Assembly (NCBI GenBank): GCA_034096865.1
Contig: JAWQFJ010000660.1
Span: forward strand, 32,501-96,500
Origin: Theodoxus fluviatilis
Lineage: Eukaryota > Mollusca > Gastropoda > Cycloneritida > Neritidae
DNA length: 64,000 nucleotides
Direction: 5' to 3'
Part shown: positions 13,101-24,654 of the stretch, one piece after another
Layout of the letters: the number at the start of each line of letters is the position of its first letter
Position numbering within the stretch: the first letter of the stretch is position 1
Program-made: the position numbers and the translations under genes
The notes under the pieces: generated by a model
Databases searched by the model: none
Seen by the model: the letters and a program-made list of their open reading frames with translations, nothing else
Told to the model about the DNA's origin: nothing

Positions 13101-13717
13101 CTGAATGATGAGAAGCCTTGACTAATCTGATGGAAGAAAACCTGAAATGCAGAGCTGAATGATGAGAAGCCTTGACTAATCTGATGGAAGAAAACCTGAA
13201 ATGCAGAGCTGAATGATGAGAAGCCTTGACTAATCTGATGGAAGAAAACCTGAAATGCAGAGCTGAATGATGAGAAGCCTTGACTAATCTGATGGAAGAA
13301 AACCTGAAATGCAGAGCTGAATGATGAGAAGCCTTGACTAATCTGATGGAAGAAAACCTGAAATGCAGAGCTGAATGATGAGAAGCCTTGACTAATCTGA
13401 TGGAAGAAAACCTGAAATGCAGAGCTGAATGATGAGAAGCCTTGACTAGTCTGATGGAAGAAAACCTGAAATGCAGAGCTGAATGATGAGAAGCCTTGAC
13501 TAATCTGATGGAAGAAAACCTGAAATGCAGAGCTGAATGATGAGAAGCCTTGACTAATCTGATGGAAGAAAACCTGAAATGCAGAGCTGAATGATGAGAA
13601 GCCTTGACTATCTGATGGAAGAAAACCTGAAATGCAGAGCTGAATGATGAGAAGCCTTGACTATTCTGATGGAAGAAAACCTGAAATGCAGAGCTGAATG
13701 ATGAGAAGCCTTGACTA
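4118..13717. repeat. 54-bp minisatellite, about 178 copies
   Basis: The unit contains GCAGAGCTGAATGATGAG, AAGCCTTGACTAATCTGA and TGGAAGAAAACCTGAAAT in that order. Some units are 55 bp because GCAG is replaced by GGCCG. The left part (to about 8500) is rich in variants: GCCGAG, ACTAGTGTG, ACGAATC, AATAATAAG. The right part (about 8700-13700) is nearly uniform except for scattered ACTAGTC and ACTATTC units. Because 54 is divisible by 3, the minus strand reads an 18-residue repeat beginning VKASHHSAL for thousands of bases. The true length is unknown because it ends at an assembly gap. Confidence 0.98.
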
Positions 13718-13720
13718 NNN
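13718..13720. other. Assembly gap (3 N)
   Basis: Three N at the right edge of the 54-bp array. The position suggests a collapsed or unresolved stretch, so copy number and the exact junction with the next array cannot be trusted. Confidence 0.95.
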
Positions 13721-13779
13721 TGGCAATGGAGCACATGATCGTTGCAACAACAAACACATCCAAATATGGCGTCTCCCTC

Positions 13780-15272
13780 TTGCTCGGGTCTTACCTTTTG
13801 CTCGGGTCTTACCTCTTGCACGGGTCTTACCTCTTGCACGGGTCTTACGTCTTGCTCGGGTCTTACCTCTTGCTCGGGTCTTACCTCTTGCACGGGTCTT
13901 ACCTCTTGCACGGGTCTTACGTCTTGCACGGGTCTTACCTCTTGCATGGGTCTTACGTCTTGCTCGGGTCTTACGTCTTGCACGGGTCTTACCTCTTGCT
14001 CGGGTCTTACCTCTTGCACGGGTCTTACGTCTTGCACGGGTCTTACCTCTTGCTCTGGTCTTACCTCTTGCACGGGTCTTACGTCTTGCACGGGTCTTAC
14101 CTCTTGCATGGGTCTTACGTCTTGCTCGGGTCTTACGTCTTGCACGGGTCTTACCTCTTGCTCGGGTCTTACGTCTTGCTCGGGTCTTACCTCTTGCACG
14201 GGTCTTACCTCTTGCACGGGTCTTACGTCTTGCACGGGTCTTACCTCTTGCATGGGTCTTACGTCTTGCTCGGGTCTTACGTCTTGCACGGGTCTTACCT
14301 CTTGCACGGGTCTTACCTCTTGCATGGGTCTTACGTCTTGCTCGGGTCTTACGTCTTGCACGGGTCTTACCTCTTGCTCGGGTCTTACCTCTTGCTCGGG
14401 TCTTACGTCTTGCTCGGGTCTTACGTCTTGCTCGGGTCTTACGTCTTGCACGGGTCTTACCTCTTGCTCGGGTCTTACCTCTTGCACGGGTCTTACCTCT
14501 TGCATGGGTCTTACGTCTTGCTCGGGTCTTACCTCTTGCTCGGGTCTTACCTCTTGCACGGGTCTTACCTCTTGCACGGGTCTTACCTCTTGCATGGGTC
14601 TTACGTCTTGCTCGGGTCTTACGTCTTGCACGGGTCTTACCTCTTGCACGGGTCTTACCTCTTGCATGGGTCTTACGTCTTGCTCGGGTCTTACGTCTTG
14701 CACGGGTCTTACGTCTTGCACGGGTCTTACCTCTTGCACGGGTCTTACCTCTTGCTCTGGTCTTACCTCTTGCTCTGGTCTTACCTCTTGCTCGGGTCTT
14801 ACGTCTTGCTCTGGTCTTACCTCTTGCTCTGGTCTTACCTCTTGCTCGGGTCTTACCTCTTGCTCTGGTCTTACGTCTTGCACGGGTCTTACGTCTTGCA
14901 CGGGTCTTACGTCTTGCACGGGTCTTACGTCTTGCACGGGTCTTATGTCTTGCTCGGGTCTTACCTCTTGCACGGGTCTTACCTCTTGCACGGGTCTTAC
15001 CTCTTGCATGGGTCTTACGTCTTGCTCGGGTCTTACGTCTTGCACGGGTCTTACCTCTTGCACGGGTCTTACCTCTTGCTCGGGTCTTACGTCTTGCTCG
15101 GGTCTTACCTCTTGCACGGGTCTTACCTCTTGCACGGGTCTTACCTCTTGCTCTGGTTTTACGTCTTGCACGGGTCTTACCTCTTGCTCTGGTTTTACGT
15201 CTTGCACGGGTCTTACCTCTTGCTCTGGTTTTACGTCTTGCACGGGTCTTACGTCTTGCTCGGGTCTTACCT
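13780..15272. repeat. 18-bp minisatellite A, about 83 copies
   Basis: The unit is CTTGCTCGGGTCTTACGT with two variable positions: CTCGGG/CACGGG/CATGGG/CTCTGG and ACGTCT/ACCTCT. All six frames stay open for about 1.5 kb; the minus strand reads VRPVQE/VRPEQD hexapeptides. Short runs of variant order recur (for example CATGGG, then ACGTCTTGCTC, then ACGTCTTGCAC), pointing to higher-order duplication of multi-unit blocks. Confidence 0.97.
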
Positions 15273-15333
15273 TGCGCGACGGTCTGGAACAACAGATGAC
15301 GTTACGCGAATGGAAGAGAACTGGCACAAGGAT

Positions 15334-17235
15334 AAGATGTGGCAAAGGCAATTGAGATGGCAAAGGAAAGAGAGATGGCAATGGACAGAGAGATGACAAA
15401 GGAAAGAGAGATGGCAAAGGAAAGAGAGATGGCAAAGGAAAGAGAGATGGCAATGGACAGAGAGATGACAAAGGAAAGAGAGATGGCAAAGGAAAGAGAG
15501 ATGACAAAGGAAAGAGAGATGGCAAAGGAAAGAGAGATGACAAAGGAAAGAGATGACAAAGGAAAGAGATGGCAAAGGCAAGTGAGATGACAAAGGAAAG
15601 AGAGATGACAAAGGAAAGAGAGATGGCAAAGGAAAGAGAGATGACAAAGGAAAGAGAGATGGCAAAGGAAAGAGAGATGTCAAAGGAAAGAGGGATAACA
15701 AAGGAATGAGAGATGACAAAGGAAAGAGAGATGTCAAAGGAAAGAGGGATAACAAAGGAAAGAGAGATGGCAAAGGTAAGAGAGATGGCAAAGAAAAGAG
15801 AGATGACAAAGGAAAGAGGGATAACAAAGGAAAGAGATATGGCAAAGGTAAGAGAGATGGCAAAGAAAAGAGAGATGACAAAGGAAAGAGAGATGGCAAA
15901 GGAAAGAGAGATGGCAAAGGAAAGAGAGATGGCAAAGGAAAGAGGGATAACAAAGGAATGAGAGATGACAAAGGAAAGAGAGATGACAAAGAAAAGAGAG
16001 GTGACAAAGAAAAGAGATATGGCAAAGGAAAGAGAGATGGCAAAGTAAAGAGAGATGACAAAGGAAAGAGATGACAAAGGAAAGAGAGATGACAAAGGAA
16101 AGAAAGAGAGATAACAAAGCAAAGAGAAATGACAAAGAAAAGAGAGATGGCAAAGGAAAGAGAGATGGCAAAGGAAAATCAGATGGCAGAGAAAAGAGAG
16201 ATGACAAAGGAAAGAGTAATAGCAAAGGAAAGAGAGATGACAAAGGAAAGAGAGATGGCAAAGGAAAGAGAGATGGCAAAGGAAAGAGATATGGCAAAGG
16301 AAAGAGAAATGGCAAAGTAAAGAGAGATGACAAAGGAAAGAGAGATGACAAAGGAAAGAGAGACGACAAAGGAAAAAGAGATGACAAAGGAAAGAAAGAG
16401 GGATAACAAAGCAAAGAGAAATGACAAAGGAAAGAGAGATGGCAAAGGAAAGAGAGATGACAACGGAAAGAGAGATGGCAAAGAAAAGAGAGATGACAAA
16501 GGAAAGAGATGACAAAGAAAAGAGATATGGCAAAGGAAAGATAGATGGCAAAGAAAAGAGTTATAGCAAAGGAAAGAGAGATGACAAAGAAAAGAGAGAT
16601 GACAAAAGAAAGAGAGATGACAAAGGAAAGAAAGAGAGATGGCAAAGGAAAGAGAGATGGCAAAGAAAAGAGAGATGGCAAAGGTAAGAGAGATGGCAAA
16701 GAAAAGAGAGATGACAAAGGAAAGAGAGATGGCAAAAGAAAGAGAGATGGCAAAGGAAAGAGAGATGGCAAAGGAAAGAGAGATGACAAAGGAAAGAGAG
16801 ATGGCAAAGGAAAGAGAGATGACAAAGGAAAGAGAGATGGCAAAGGAAAGAGAGATGGCAAAGGAAAGAGAGATGGCAAAGGAAAGAGAGGTGGCAAAGG
16901 AAAGAGAGATGGCAAAGGAAAGAGAGATGGCAAAGGAAAGAGAGATGACAAAGGTAAGAGAGATGACAAAGGAAAGAGAGATGACAAAGCAAAGAGATGA
17001 CAAAGGAAAGAGAGATGGCAAAGGTAAGAGAGATGACAAAGGAAAGAGAGATGGCAAAGGAAAGAGAGATGGCAAAGGAAAGAGAGATGGCAAAGGTAAG
17101 AGAGGTGGCAAAGAAAAGAGAAATTACAAAGGAAAGAGAGATGACAAAGCAAAGAGAAATGACAAAGGAAAGAGAGATGGCAAAGGAAACAGAGATGACA
17201 AAGGACAGAGAGCTGGCAAGGGAAATACAGTTGCC
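15334..17235. repeat. 18-bp minisatellite B (purine-rich), about 105 copies
   Basis: The unit is AAAGGAAAGAGAGATGGC, alternating with GATGAC, with frequent 2-9 bp slips. The plus strand reads KERE/KGKRD-type charged repeats and the minus strand hydrophobic LCHLSFL/LPSLFP repeats. It begins within about 60 bp of the end of minisatellite A. Its purine asymmetry and low complexity explain all long frames here. Confidence 0.96.
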
Positions 17236-17361
17236 AAAGGAGAGACGGCATCTTCCTTTTTTTGTCCGCAGCCCACCCTGACGCTGACGTGGTGAGGACG
17301 GCAGCAAGGAACGGTGGGATAATAATAATAATTTATTATATGTATAATGCGCCTTATCCAG
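17236..17361. other. Spacer with AT-rich AATAATAATAATTTATTATA motif
   Basis: Short non-repetitive spacer. The AATAAT run followed by TATAATGCGCC near 17322-17352 looks like an end motif of short dispersed elements seen in many invertebrate genomes. I cannot define an element from one copy. Confidence 0.3.
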
Positions 17362-17640
17362 TCGGTGCTGGGGGTCATGGCAGGTTGGGTTTGAGGAACT
17401 GGATTTGGGGAATTGGTACTAGGGGTCATGGCAGGTTGGGGTTGAGGGATTGGAGTTGGGGACTCGGTACTGGGGGACATGGCAGATTGGGGTTGAGGGA
17501 TTGGAGTTGGGGACTCGGAGCTGGGGTCATGGCAGGTTAGGGTTGAGGGGTTGGAGTTGGGGACTCCGTACTAGGGTTCATGGCAGGTTGGGGTTGAGGG
17601 ATTGGAGTTGGGGACTCAGAGCTGGAAGATGTGTGGTAGG
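17362..17640. repeat. 51-bp minisatellite, about 5 copies
   Basis: The unit starts GGTCATGGCAGGTTGGGGTT and continues GAGGGATTGGAGTTGGGGAC. Copies differ by several substitutions. The unit is G-rich on the plus strand with four or more GGG/GGGG runs, so it has quadruplex potential. Confidence 0.9.
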
Positions 17641-18013
17641 GAGTTGGGGGTCGGGCTTTGGGGTGTGGGATGTGTGTATGGGTGGGAGGGAACAAAGTAC
17701 AGATGGGTGCGTGGGTGTGATGGTCGAGAAGGAAGAGGAAAGCATGGGGCTGGAGGCGGAGTTGTTTTCTATATGATCACTGCCGCATTACGTTAAGAAT
17801 ATCTTTGGGGTGTTTATTTCTTTGCCAACCTGACTTTTTAGGGCGTTGTGCACGAGCAACTGTGCGTCAACATTATTCATGCAACTCAAAGCGAATTAAT
17901 GCAGTCACGATTTGAGTGTTGTTGTCAGTGATGGATTGCAAGTCCTAAAATGACAGTTTTAGACATACTTTTTCTTTGTCCCACTTACAGGAATGTGAAC
18001 GGTGTTTACTTGC
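17641..18013. other. No gene seen
   Basis: G/T-rich flank of the 51-bp array, followed by apparently single-copy sequence. No open frame longer than the repeat spill-over and no recognised motif. Confidence 0.5.
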
Positions 18014-18716
18014 ATTTGTCTTGCACTGTGTTTGTGTCTTCTGTGGGGAAGCAGACGTGTGCACTGTCTTTGTGTCTTCTGTGGGAAAGCAGACGTGTGC
18101 ACTGTCTTTGTGTCTTCTGTGGGAAAGCAGACGTGTGAACTGTCTTTGTGTCTTCTGTGTGAAAGCAGACGCGTGTACTGTCTTTGTGTCTTCTGTGGGA
18201 AAGCAGACGTGTGAACTGTCTTTGTGTCTTCTGTGTGAAAGCAGACGCGTGTACTGTCTTTGTGTCTTCTGTGGGAAAGCAGACGTGTGAACTGTCTTTG
18301 TGTCTTCTGTGGGAAAGCAGACGTGTGAACTGTCTTTGTGTCTTCTGTGGGAAAGCAGACGTGTGAACTGTCTTTGTGTCTTCTGTGGGAAAGCAGACAG
18401 GTGTACTGTCTTTGTGTCTTCTGTGGGAAAGCAGACAGGTGTACTGTCTTTGTGTCTTCTGTGGGAAAGCAGACGTGTGCACTGTCTTTGTGTCTTCTGT
18501 GGGAAAGCAGACGTGTGTACTGTCTTTGTGTCTTCTGTGGAAAAGCAGACGTGTGTACTGTCTTTGTGTCTTCTGTGGAAAAGCAGACGTGTGTACTGTC
18601 TTTGTGCCTTCTGTGGGAAAGCAGACGTGTGTACTGTGTTTGTGTCTTCTGTGGGAAAGCAGACGTGTGTACTGTGTTTGTGTCTTCTGTGGAGAAGCAT
18701 ACATGTGCACTGTCAT
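18014..18716. repeat. 38-bp minisatellite, about 18 copies
   Basis: The unit contains CTTTGTGTCTTCTGTGGGAA followed by AGCAGACGTGTGAACTGT. Substitutions lie mainly at GTGTGC/GTGTGA/GCGTGT/AGGTGT. Because 38 is not a multiple of 3, the frame rotates through three readings and returns every 114 bp, which explains the many overlapping cysteine-rich open frames. Confidence 0.97.
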
Positions 18717-19186
18717 TGTACTGTATCAAGTTGGTGTAATTTTCAGAAAGCATCGGATGACATGCGCACAGAGCATGACAAAATAAACCTTGTACAGCAT
18801 ACTGTACTATGGTGGTGCCTCGTGACCTTGTACAGCATACTGTACTATACTGGTGCCACGTGATCTGCTTTAGTTAGACAAACAGTTTTTACATGGTTGC
18901 TTATTTAGAGCATTTCCGATTTAATGAATGAAAGAAAAAGTCGACCACCTTTCTTTATACGTCGAGTAGAGTGAAGAATGTTTAGCATGTGCAAAATAAG
19001 CGTTGATTTCTTCCTCTATGTGACACCGATTTATTGCGAGCACGACCACTAACGCTCACTCATTAGTACAAGCAAGCATGCAAGCACACGCGTGTGTGCA
19101 CGCATACACGTTCATGCTACCCGGCCTTCTTATCGACTCTCGAGTACCATCGTGGGAATGGGACAGGAGGAAGCGCTGCAGTGCCC
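18717..19186. repeat. Unique flank with a tandem duplication of about 45 bp
   Basis: CTTGTACAGCATACTGTACT occurs at about 18789 and again at about 18832, each followed by a GGTGCC plus CGTG motif: a two-copy duplication. TACAGCATACTGTA within it is itself near-palindromic. The rest is apparently single-copy DNA without a gene. Confidence 0.6.
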
Positions 19187-19395
19187 GATCACACCATTTA
19201 TTCACGCTCCGATTTCTTCCATCATCGCCCAATATAGGAGTCACGTGATTATGGAAAATCTAAAAGGGAGGTAACTGTTGCCGTGTCACGATTACACCAT
19301 TTATTCACGCTCCGATTTCTTCCATCATCGCCCAATATAGGAGTCACGTGATTATGGAAAATATAAAAGGGAGGTAACTGTTGCCATGTCACGAT
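19187..19395 (+). repeat. 103-bp direct tandem duplication with CACGTG and TATAAAAG
   Basis: ACACCATTTATTCACGCTCC begins at 19191 and again at 19294, and both copies run through GTCACGTGATTATGGAAAAT to AAAGGGAGGTAACTGTTGCC. The copies differ by about three substitutions; one converts AATCTAAAAG to AATATAAAAG, giving the second copy a TATA-like box at about 19362. AAAGGGAGGTAACT is a motif often found in molluscan dispersed repeats. Promoter function is only a possibility. Confidence 0.75.
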
Positions 19396-19707
19396 TTTGC
19401 GTCGCTACAAACACGGTGTGACGCGGGACATTCTGGGAAGGGCCATTTCACGGTGCCCCCGATTTCCGAAGTTCCCGGAACGTGATACCTTGCTGTCAGG
19501 CACACCCTCATGGGGCCGAGTTCAACAGTCACCCTTGACCCTGAAGAAATGCAGAAAAGGGAAGAAAAGGCGGAATGGGGAAAAACTTTTGACTCCACGA
19601 CAGGCCTCCGTCCATGCTGCCTGCCCTGCCTAGTACCACGTGACTCCTCACATGTGTGTGCTGCGGGCCACTCAGTAGGAGTCGGAAGCCGCGCTTTATT
19701 AGCGTGC
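19396..19707. other. No gene seen
   Basis: Mixed-composition DNA downstream of the TATA-bearing duplication. Short frames exist on both strands but none resembles a known protein. Confidence 0.45.
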
Positions 19708-20041
19708 TGCTGATGATGGTAGTGGTTTTTGTGGTGATAGTGGTGGTTTTGATGGTGGTGATGACGATGATGACGACGACTATGACGATGATGATGATGA
19801 CAATGATGATGATGATGATGATGGTGGTTTTTGTGGTGATAGTGGTGGTTTTGGTGGTGGTGGTGATGACGATGATGACGACGACTATGACGATGATGAT
19901 GATGATGATGATGACAATGATGATGATGATGATGATGATGACAATGATGATGATGATGATGATGATGATGGTAGTGGTTTTTGTGGTGATAGTGGTGGTT
20001 TTGGTGGTGGTGGTGGTGGTATTGATGATGATGACGATGAT
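19708..20041. repeat. Compound GAT/GTG trinucleotide repeat
   Basis: Interspersed GAT, GAC and GTG runs with a longer internal period: the block GGTGGTTTTTGTGGTGATAG recurs three times. It is interrupted at 20041 by the element at 20042-22933 and resumes as pure ATG repeats at 22934. Confidence 0.93.
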
Positions 20042-22933
20042 TGTCGCGTTTACTTAGATTGGCTAATGATAGGTCCCCTCTCAAGGAACGACGTAGTCGT
20101 CCAAGAGAGGAAAGACCTTAAAGTAAACAATGGTTTACAGCTAAACCTAACCACCACTCCTTGGGGGGACACCACAAAACATCAAGCAATGTCAAAAACA
20201 AGCGAATAAAGACCACTGAATCGGGATTAAAAATAACAATAAGTTTAATCAAGAACAAACCCTTCCCCGCGGCACAGGACCGCAAAGGACAGGATAAGCA
20301 AATGACAAAACAAAGGAAAAGAAACCAAAACAAAGTCAGACAGCGGGTAAGATGGAGCACTTCCGCTTCCTGAACAAGGTCAAACAACAACAACAACAGC
20401 AACTCCCAACAGTGAAGTGTGAAACAATTCAAAGATAGAAAAAACCCACACACAGAGAATCAATGCCTAAATCACCGGTGACTAGGTTGACAAACTAGTG
20501 TACAAAAACAATCTCCGCTTCCCTTCACTCAATCATACATTCAGCCAGAAACTGGAGTTTAATCAAGATGCAGTTCTGGCTAGAAACTCGCATCACTTCA
20601 CACCACTCGTTCTAAAGCACTTCTTAAGAACGAGAAGAATCTTGCCACAAAGATAAATCATAAAGTGTATTAACATCAAGACATGACAACAAAGTCACGC
20701 ACACTTCCGTTCACAACCAGTCTCCAAACTTCCCCCCAAAACATTTAACAAAACCCTTTTTTTGTTAAATAGAAAAACCTTTAACTTCACTTAAAATCCC
20801 AACATCAGAAACACAATCTCCCTTAGAAGATTATCCCAGAACTCAACTCGGTATCCTTCAGCCAAAGTTACATTGACTCAGCCACGCAACAACACTCTCC
20901 CGTAGCTGCATATTAATGAAGCCCCAGACCCCCTTAGCTCCACCCCCTTCCCCTCGTGATGACGCGTTTCCGCCCACCACTCGCTGAGGAAAGACGTACA
21001 GACAAAATTCCGCCACGCGTGCAAACTGCGCTCACGCGTCTCTTTCTCGCTCGACAAACTACATCAAAACACAGCTCCCGTGAATGTAAACAGTTGTCGA
21101 CAAATAAGCGAAGAAAGAATGAAAGGTTTTGGCTTACCAGTTCGTAGTCCAGAACACGCTATTACACCTAGCACAACTCAACCAACCGAGCCAAATTAAA
21201 CCTCCCCAAACCTCACACAAAATTGCACACGACTTGACTACCCCTCCAGTCTTTCAGTCCGTCGAAAGCGTAACTGTTCTAAGCCTAGTGCGTAGATAAG
21301 TCTAGAGGAAAAGTTCCTCTTGGAAGGTTCTCAGTAGAACAAACGAAGACGGACGCTTCCGAGCGTCCGGGTGTCGTGGCGGAAACAGGTAGGCTCAATC
21401 CCCCCGCTCCTATCTTGAGGTATCACTGACTAACGAGCGTCACGCTCACTAACCCAGTCAGTAAAATTCGGAAAGTCCATCCGAAGCAGCAGGAATCCCT
21501 CCGGTCGTCGGAACAAGTGCGAAATAATTTCGTCCTTCACGAGAACCAGTTCATTCATTGCTTTTTTCCCCGTTGCATATCCCTCCTACAACTAATGGCT
21601 GCACGCATCACCGCTTCGCGCAAGTGAGCTACTGCTAGCGTCTTTGACCCGTCCTGCCTCTAATCTGCCTTCTCACCCTGACAGTTTAGGCCACAGCAAT
21701 GTGGACTTCAAACACCTGTCCGTCGGTGTATTCGTTAGACTCTCGGAAATAGCACACACGCTAGTCGTAACGAAAATTGTAACTCCCGGAGTTACTAATG
21801 GAGAGAGTACTTGCTTAATCAGCCTTCGCCCGATGAGGAAGGAAGCACACCCTGTGCTTTGAAACGTTGTTCGCCGATCTCGACACTGACGTGTGCCGAC
21901 GTGGGTCGAGTTCTCACTCACTCCCCGAGGATGCAGCGATCGCGGGATGCGATAGCTAACACGAGTACGTGTTCCGTAAGTAGTAGATCTGAGTAGATCT
22001 GAGTAGATCTGAGTAGATCTGAGTAGATCTGAGTAGATCTGAGTAGCCTGAAACATACAATCGCGAGTGCCTAATGAGAGACTACACTTTCTCCCCCAAG
22101 AATTTACATAGGCGGGATTTAACATTTAGCGACGCACTCTTGCCCAACGCTTAGTTGAAAAACTTGCCCGCGCTCAGCGGGTAAGTTGAATTTAAACACT
22201 CCCAGTTCACAAATTGAATTACAAATCGCGTCTCAAACAGAGATAGGCTTTTCCCCAACCTCTCCCCAAAGATTTAGTTCAATTTCAAAGTACGATTCAC
22301 TCATGCACAATGAACGACCCGTTTCTCGCCTTAACCAACGGTCATTTTCTCATGGCAAAGAATTATCACAATTTGCACGTTACCTCAAACATTCCAGGCC
22401 GTGGGTGCATCCAAAACGAACTTCGCCTCATTCAGTCAAAGGCTGTCCCTCCACACTCTCGTAGCAGACTCAGCATGAGTCACTCGCCAGAGAGATTTTC
22501 GCAAAGCGAAACGACATCGCTTTAAGCCGCTCGCGCAGCTTACAGTTGGCAGCAATAGCCTGCTTGCCCAACCTTCCATCCAGCCGACGGAAAATGATCT
22601 GATCAGACCAACGCTATCAGACTCTGGCGTCGACTCTCTCACGTGATTATCCCCCAATCAGTGTTAAGTATTTTCGCGGGCTTAGATCCTCCCCCAATCA
22701 TTATTTGACAAACTTTCGCGCCGTTTAGACCCGTGCTGTACAATGTGTGAACCCCTGTGGCATTCCAACACACCCCTCGCCACCTTGAATGACCCCTCGA
22801 GATGACGTCGTACCCCCCTGCCACTCAAACTAACTGTCGCAATGCGTCAAAGCCGTTTGAACGCGTAATACAGAGCAGATTCACACACTGACATTTTGCG
22901 GCATCATATTACACCTTGTCGTATTCTGCGACA
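20042..22933 (-). mobile_element. Long solo-LTR-like element, inserted in GAT repeat
   Basis: The insertion starts TGTCGC and ends GCGACA on either strand and sits inside the trinucleotide repeat. It is flanked by ATGAT on both sides, consistent with a 5-bp target duplication, although the GAT repeat makes that weak evidence. On the minus strand its 3' part has TGATTAAACTT about 200 bp before the end, the same motif and spacing as in the element at 25185-27336, and both begin TGTCGCA. It is 2892 bp long with no substantial coding frame. It holds six copies of GTAGATCTGA at about 21981-22046. It is interpreted as a solo LTR or non-autonomous LTR derivative; orientation follows the shared 3' motif. 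Confidence 0.6.
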
Positions 22934-23009
<76 letters not shown>

Positions 23010-23010
23010 C
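22934..23010. repeat. ATG trinucleotide repeat
   Basis: About 25 uninterrupted ATG units followed by GACGAC. It is the right-hand part of the microsatellite split by the preceding LTR-like element. Confidence 0.95.
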
Positions 23011-23013
23011 GAC

Positions 23014-23285
23014 AACCATCGGTTTCCATAATAACCCTTTGTCAAAATTTGCCGGTTTCCATGACAACCCTAGGTCAAAACGTGCCAGTTTCCATGACAA
23101 CCCTTGGTGAAAACTTGCCAATTTCCATGACAACCCTTGGTGAAAACTTGCCAATTTCCATGACAACCCTCGGTGAAAACTTGCCAGTTTCCATGTCAAC
23201 CATCGGTGAAAACTTGCCAGTTTCCATGTCAACCATCGGTGAAAACTTGCCAGTTTCCATGGCAACCCTCGGTGAAAACTTGCGG
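23014..23285. repeat. 33-bp minisatellite, about 8 copies
   Basis: The unit contains TTTCCATGACAACCCTTGGT and GAAAACTTGCCAG. Copies drift gradually from left to right (CCTAGG, CCTTGG, CCTCGG, CATCGG). The reading frame stays open because 33 is a multiple of 3; no gene is implied. Confidence 0.95.
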
Positions 23286-23417
23286 ACTGTCGTCACGAGT
23301 TGCATGCTGGAAGTCGTCCGGAAAGTGACGAGACGAGTGAAAAGGCGTGCATCACGTGACTGGGCCTCTGCTTCAGCCCCAGTGGCTGTCGGGGCGTCCA
23401 GTTCCCAGCATCGATGT
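23286..23417. other. Short spacer, no gene seen
   Basis: Single-copy DNA between the 33-bp and 16-bp arrays. It contains one TCACGTGA site near 23351. Confidence 0.5.
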
Positions 23418-23583
23418 CAGACCCGCCCCAAGGCAGACCCGCCCCAAGGCAGACCCGCCCCAAGGCAGACCCGCCCCATGGCAGACCCGCCCCAAGGCAG
23501 ACCCGCCCCAAGGCAGACCCGCCCCAAGGCAGACCCGCCCCAAGGCAGACCCGCCCCAAGGCAGACCCGCCCCAAGGCAGACC
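23418..23583. repeat. 16-bp minisatellite, about 10 copies
   Basis: The unit is GGCAGACCCGCCCCAA with a single variant (CCATGG) in the fourth copy. The G+C-rich unit is otherwise perfect, implying recent expansion or homogenisation. Confidence 0.95.
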
Positions 23584-24310
23584 CACGGTTTACAGAAAAT
23601 TGTTTTGATGCCCAGGAAACTCAACTGGAATTGTTGCAAGCCTTTTGTAGAGATTCGAAAAACAACCACGGGCAGAAATTCATGATAACGACGATGATTG
23701 AGTTTACTGTAATTATGGTCAGCTGTTCTTCAAAAAGTGACAATATATTCCTGGATGGCAATGTTATTATTTTGCTTTGATCAGATTTTGAAGACAAACA
23801 TTCGGTGGAAACATTGTACGAACTAGAGAGCAGCCTGAAAGCACACACCCAAGCCTTGGAAGCCAAACGTGTTCCTGCACGGCCTGTATGAAGAACAGTG
23901 GCAGCATATTCTGCGAGTCAGACCTTACTTAGCAAGCCTACTCTAGGTTCTTGGCTGATAGCATGTACGTCTGAGCGCGAAACGCAGCGCCCGGGTAATC
24001 AATAGTTTGGCAGCACCGGCTGTTGGATGTGCAATAAGATATCCCCTCATTATGCTTCCAATTCCCAAACCGTAAAACAGCTGACATTCTCTTTGTGGTT
24101 GTAATTCCCAACAAATACGACGGATAACCTTCAAAGTTTAATGCGTTGGTCCGTAAGTGACACGGTGACGTTGCATCAAATTTAAACGTAGTCCGTTGTG
24201 AATCTTTTGAGTTAATTTGCTAGTTAACTAACAAAGCGAGGGTAACACACTACCTCCATGGCGGAAGTGACTACTGAAGTCCAGCTGACGAGAATACCAC
24301 TTGCCACAGC
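23584..24310. other. No gene seen
   Basis: About 700 bp of AT-moderate single-copy DNA. No long frame, RNA gene or element end is recognised. Confidence 0.5.
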
Positions 24311-24446
24311 AACACGCCTCACCGCCCCAGCACAGCTGCTGTGCTGTGACTCTTTGCTGTCGTAATGGGAGGACACTCGCCTCACCACCCCAGCACAGCT
24401 GCTGTGCTGTGACTTTTTGCTGTCGTAATGGGAAGACACTCGCCCG
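24311..24446. repeat. 63-bp tandem duplication with an internal hairpin
   Basis: CGCCTCACC begins at about 24315 and again at about 24378; the two copies are almost identical. Each includes CAGCACAGCTGCTGTGCTG, an interrupted palindrome that can fold into a hairpin with about 9-bp stems. Confidence 0.75.
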
Positions 24447-24654
24447 CGCCGCTCTGGCACTGGCCTCTGTGTGCAGCATTCCAATGTTGATAAAACTGAT
24501 TACAGTCATGCCGGAATAACTGTCATTATAGTTTGCTCTAGGGTAGAGTGGCAGTGGCAGAAAGCCACGCAATGTCTTAATTCAAGCTGATTCGTCGACT
24601 TTGCTTCATAATTTAAATGTTCTTGCCTTGGGCAATGTAAAGAGGAGTCATTAT
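24447..24654. other. Spacer, no gene seen
   Basis: Short single-copy segment before the 24-bp array, with no feature I can support. Confidence 0.5.

Noticed and set aside
10855..16551. Minus-strand frame of 1898 codons
   Set aside because: It consists only of tandem arrays with unit lengths divisible by 3 and crosses an N gap; no domain, codon bias or start context supports a gene.
18014..18716. CRISPR-like regular repeats (38 bp here; also 24, 34, 37 and 42 bp elsewhere)
   Set aside because: Units are contiguous with no unique spacers, and the genome is eukaryotic; these are minisatellites.
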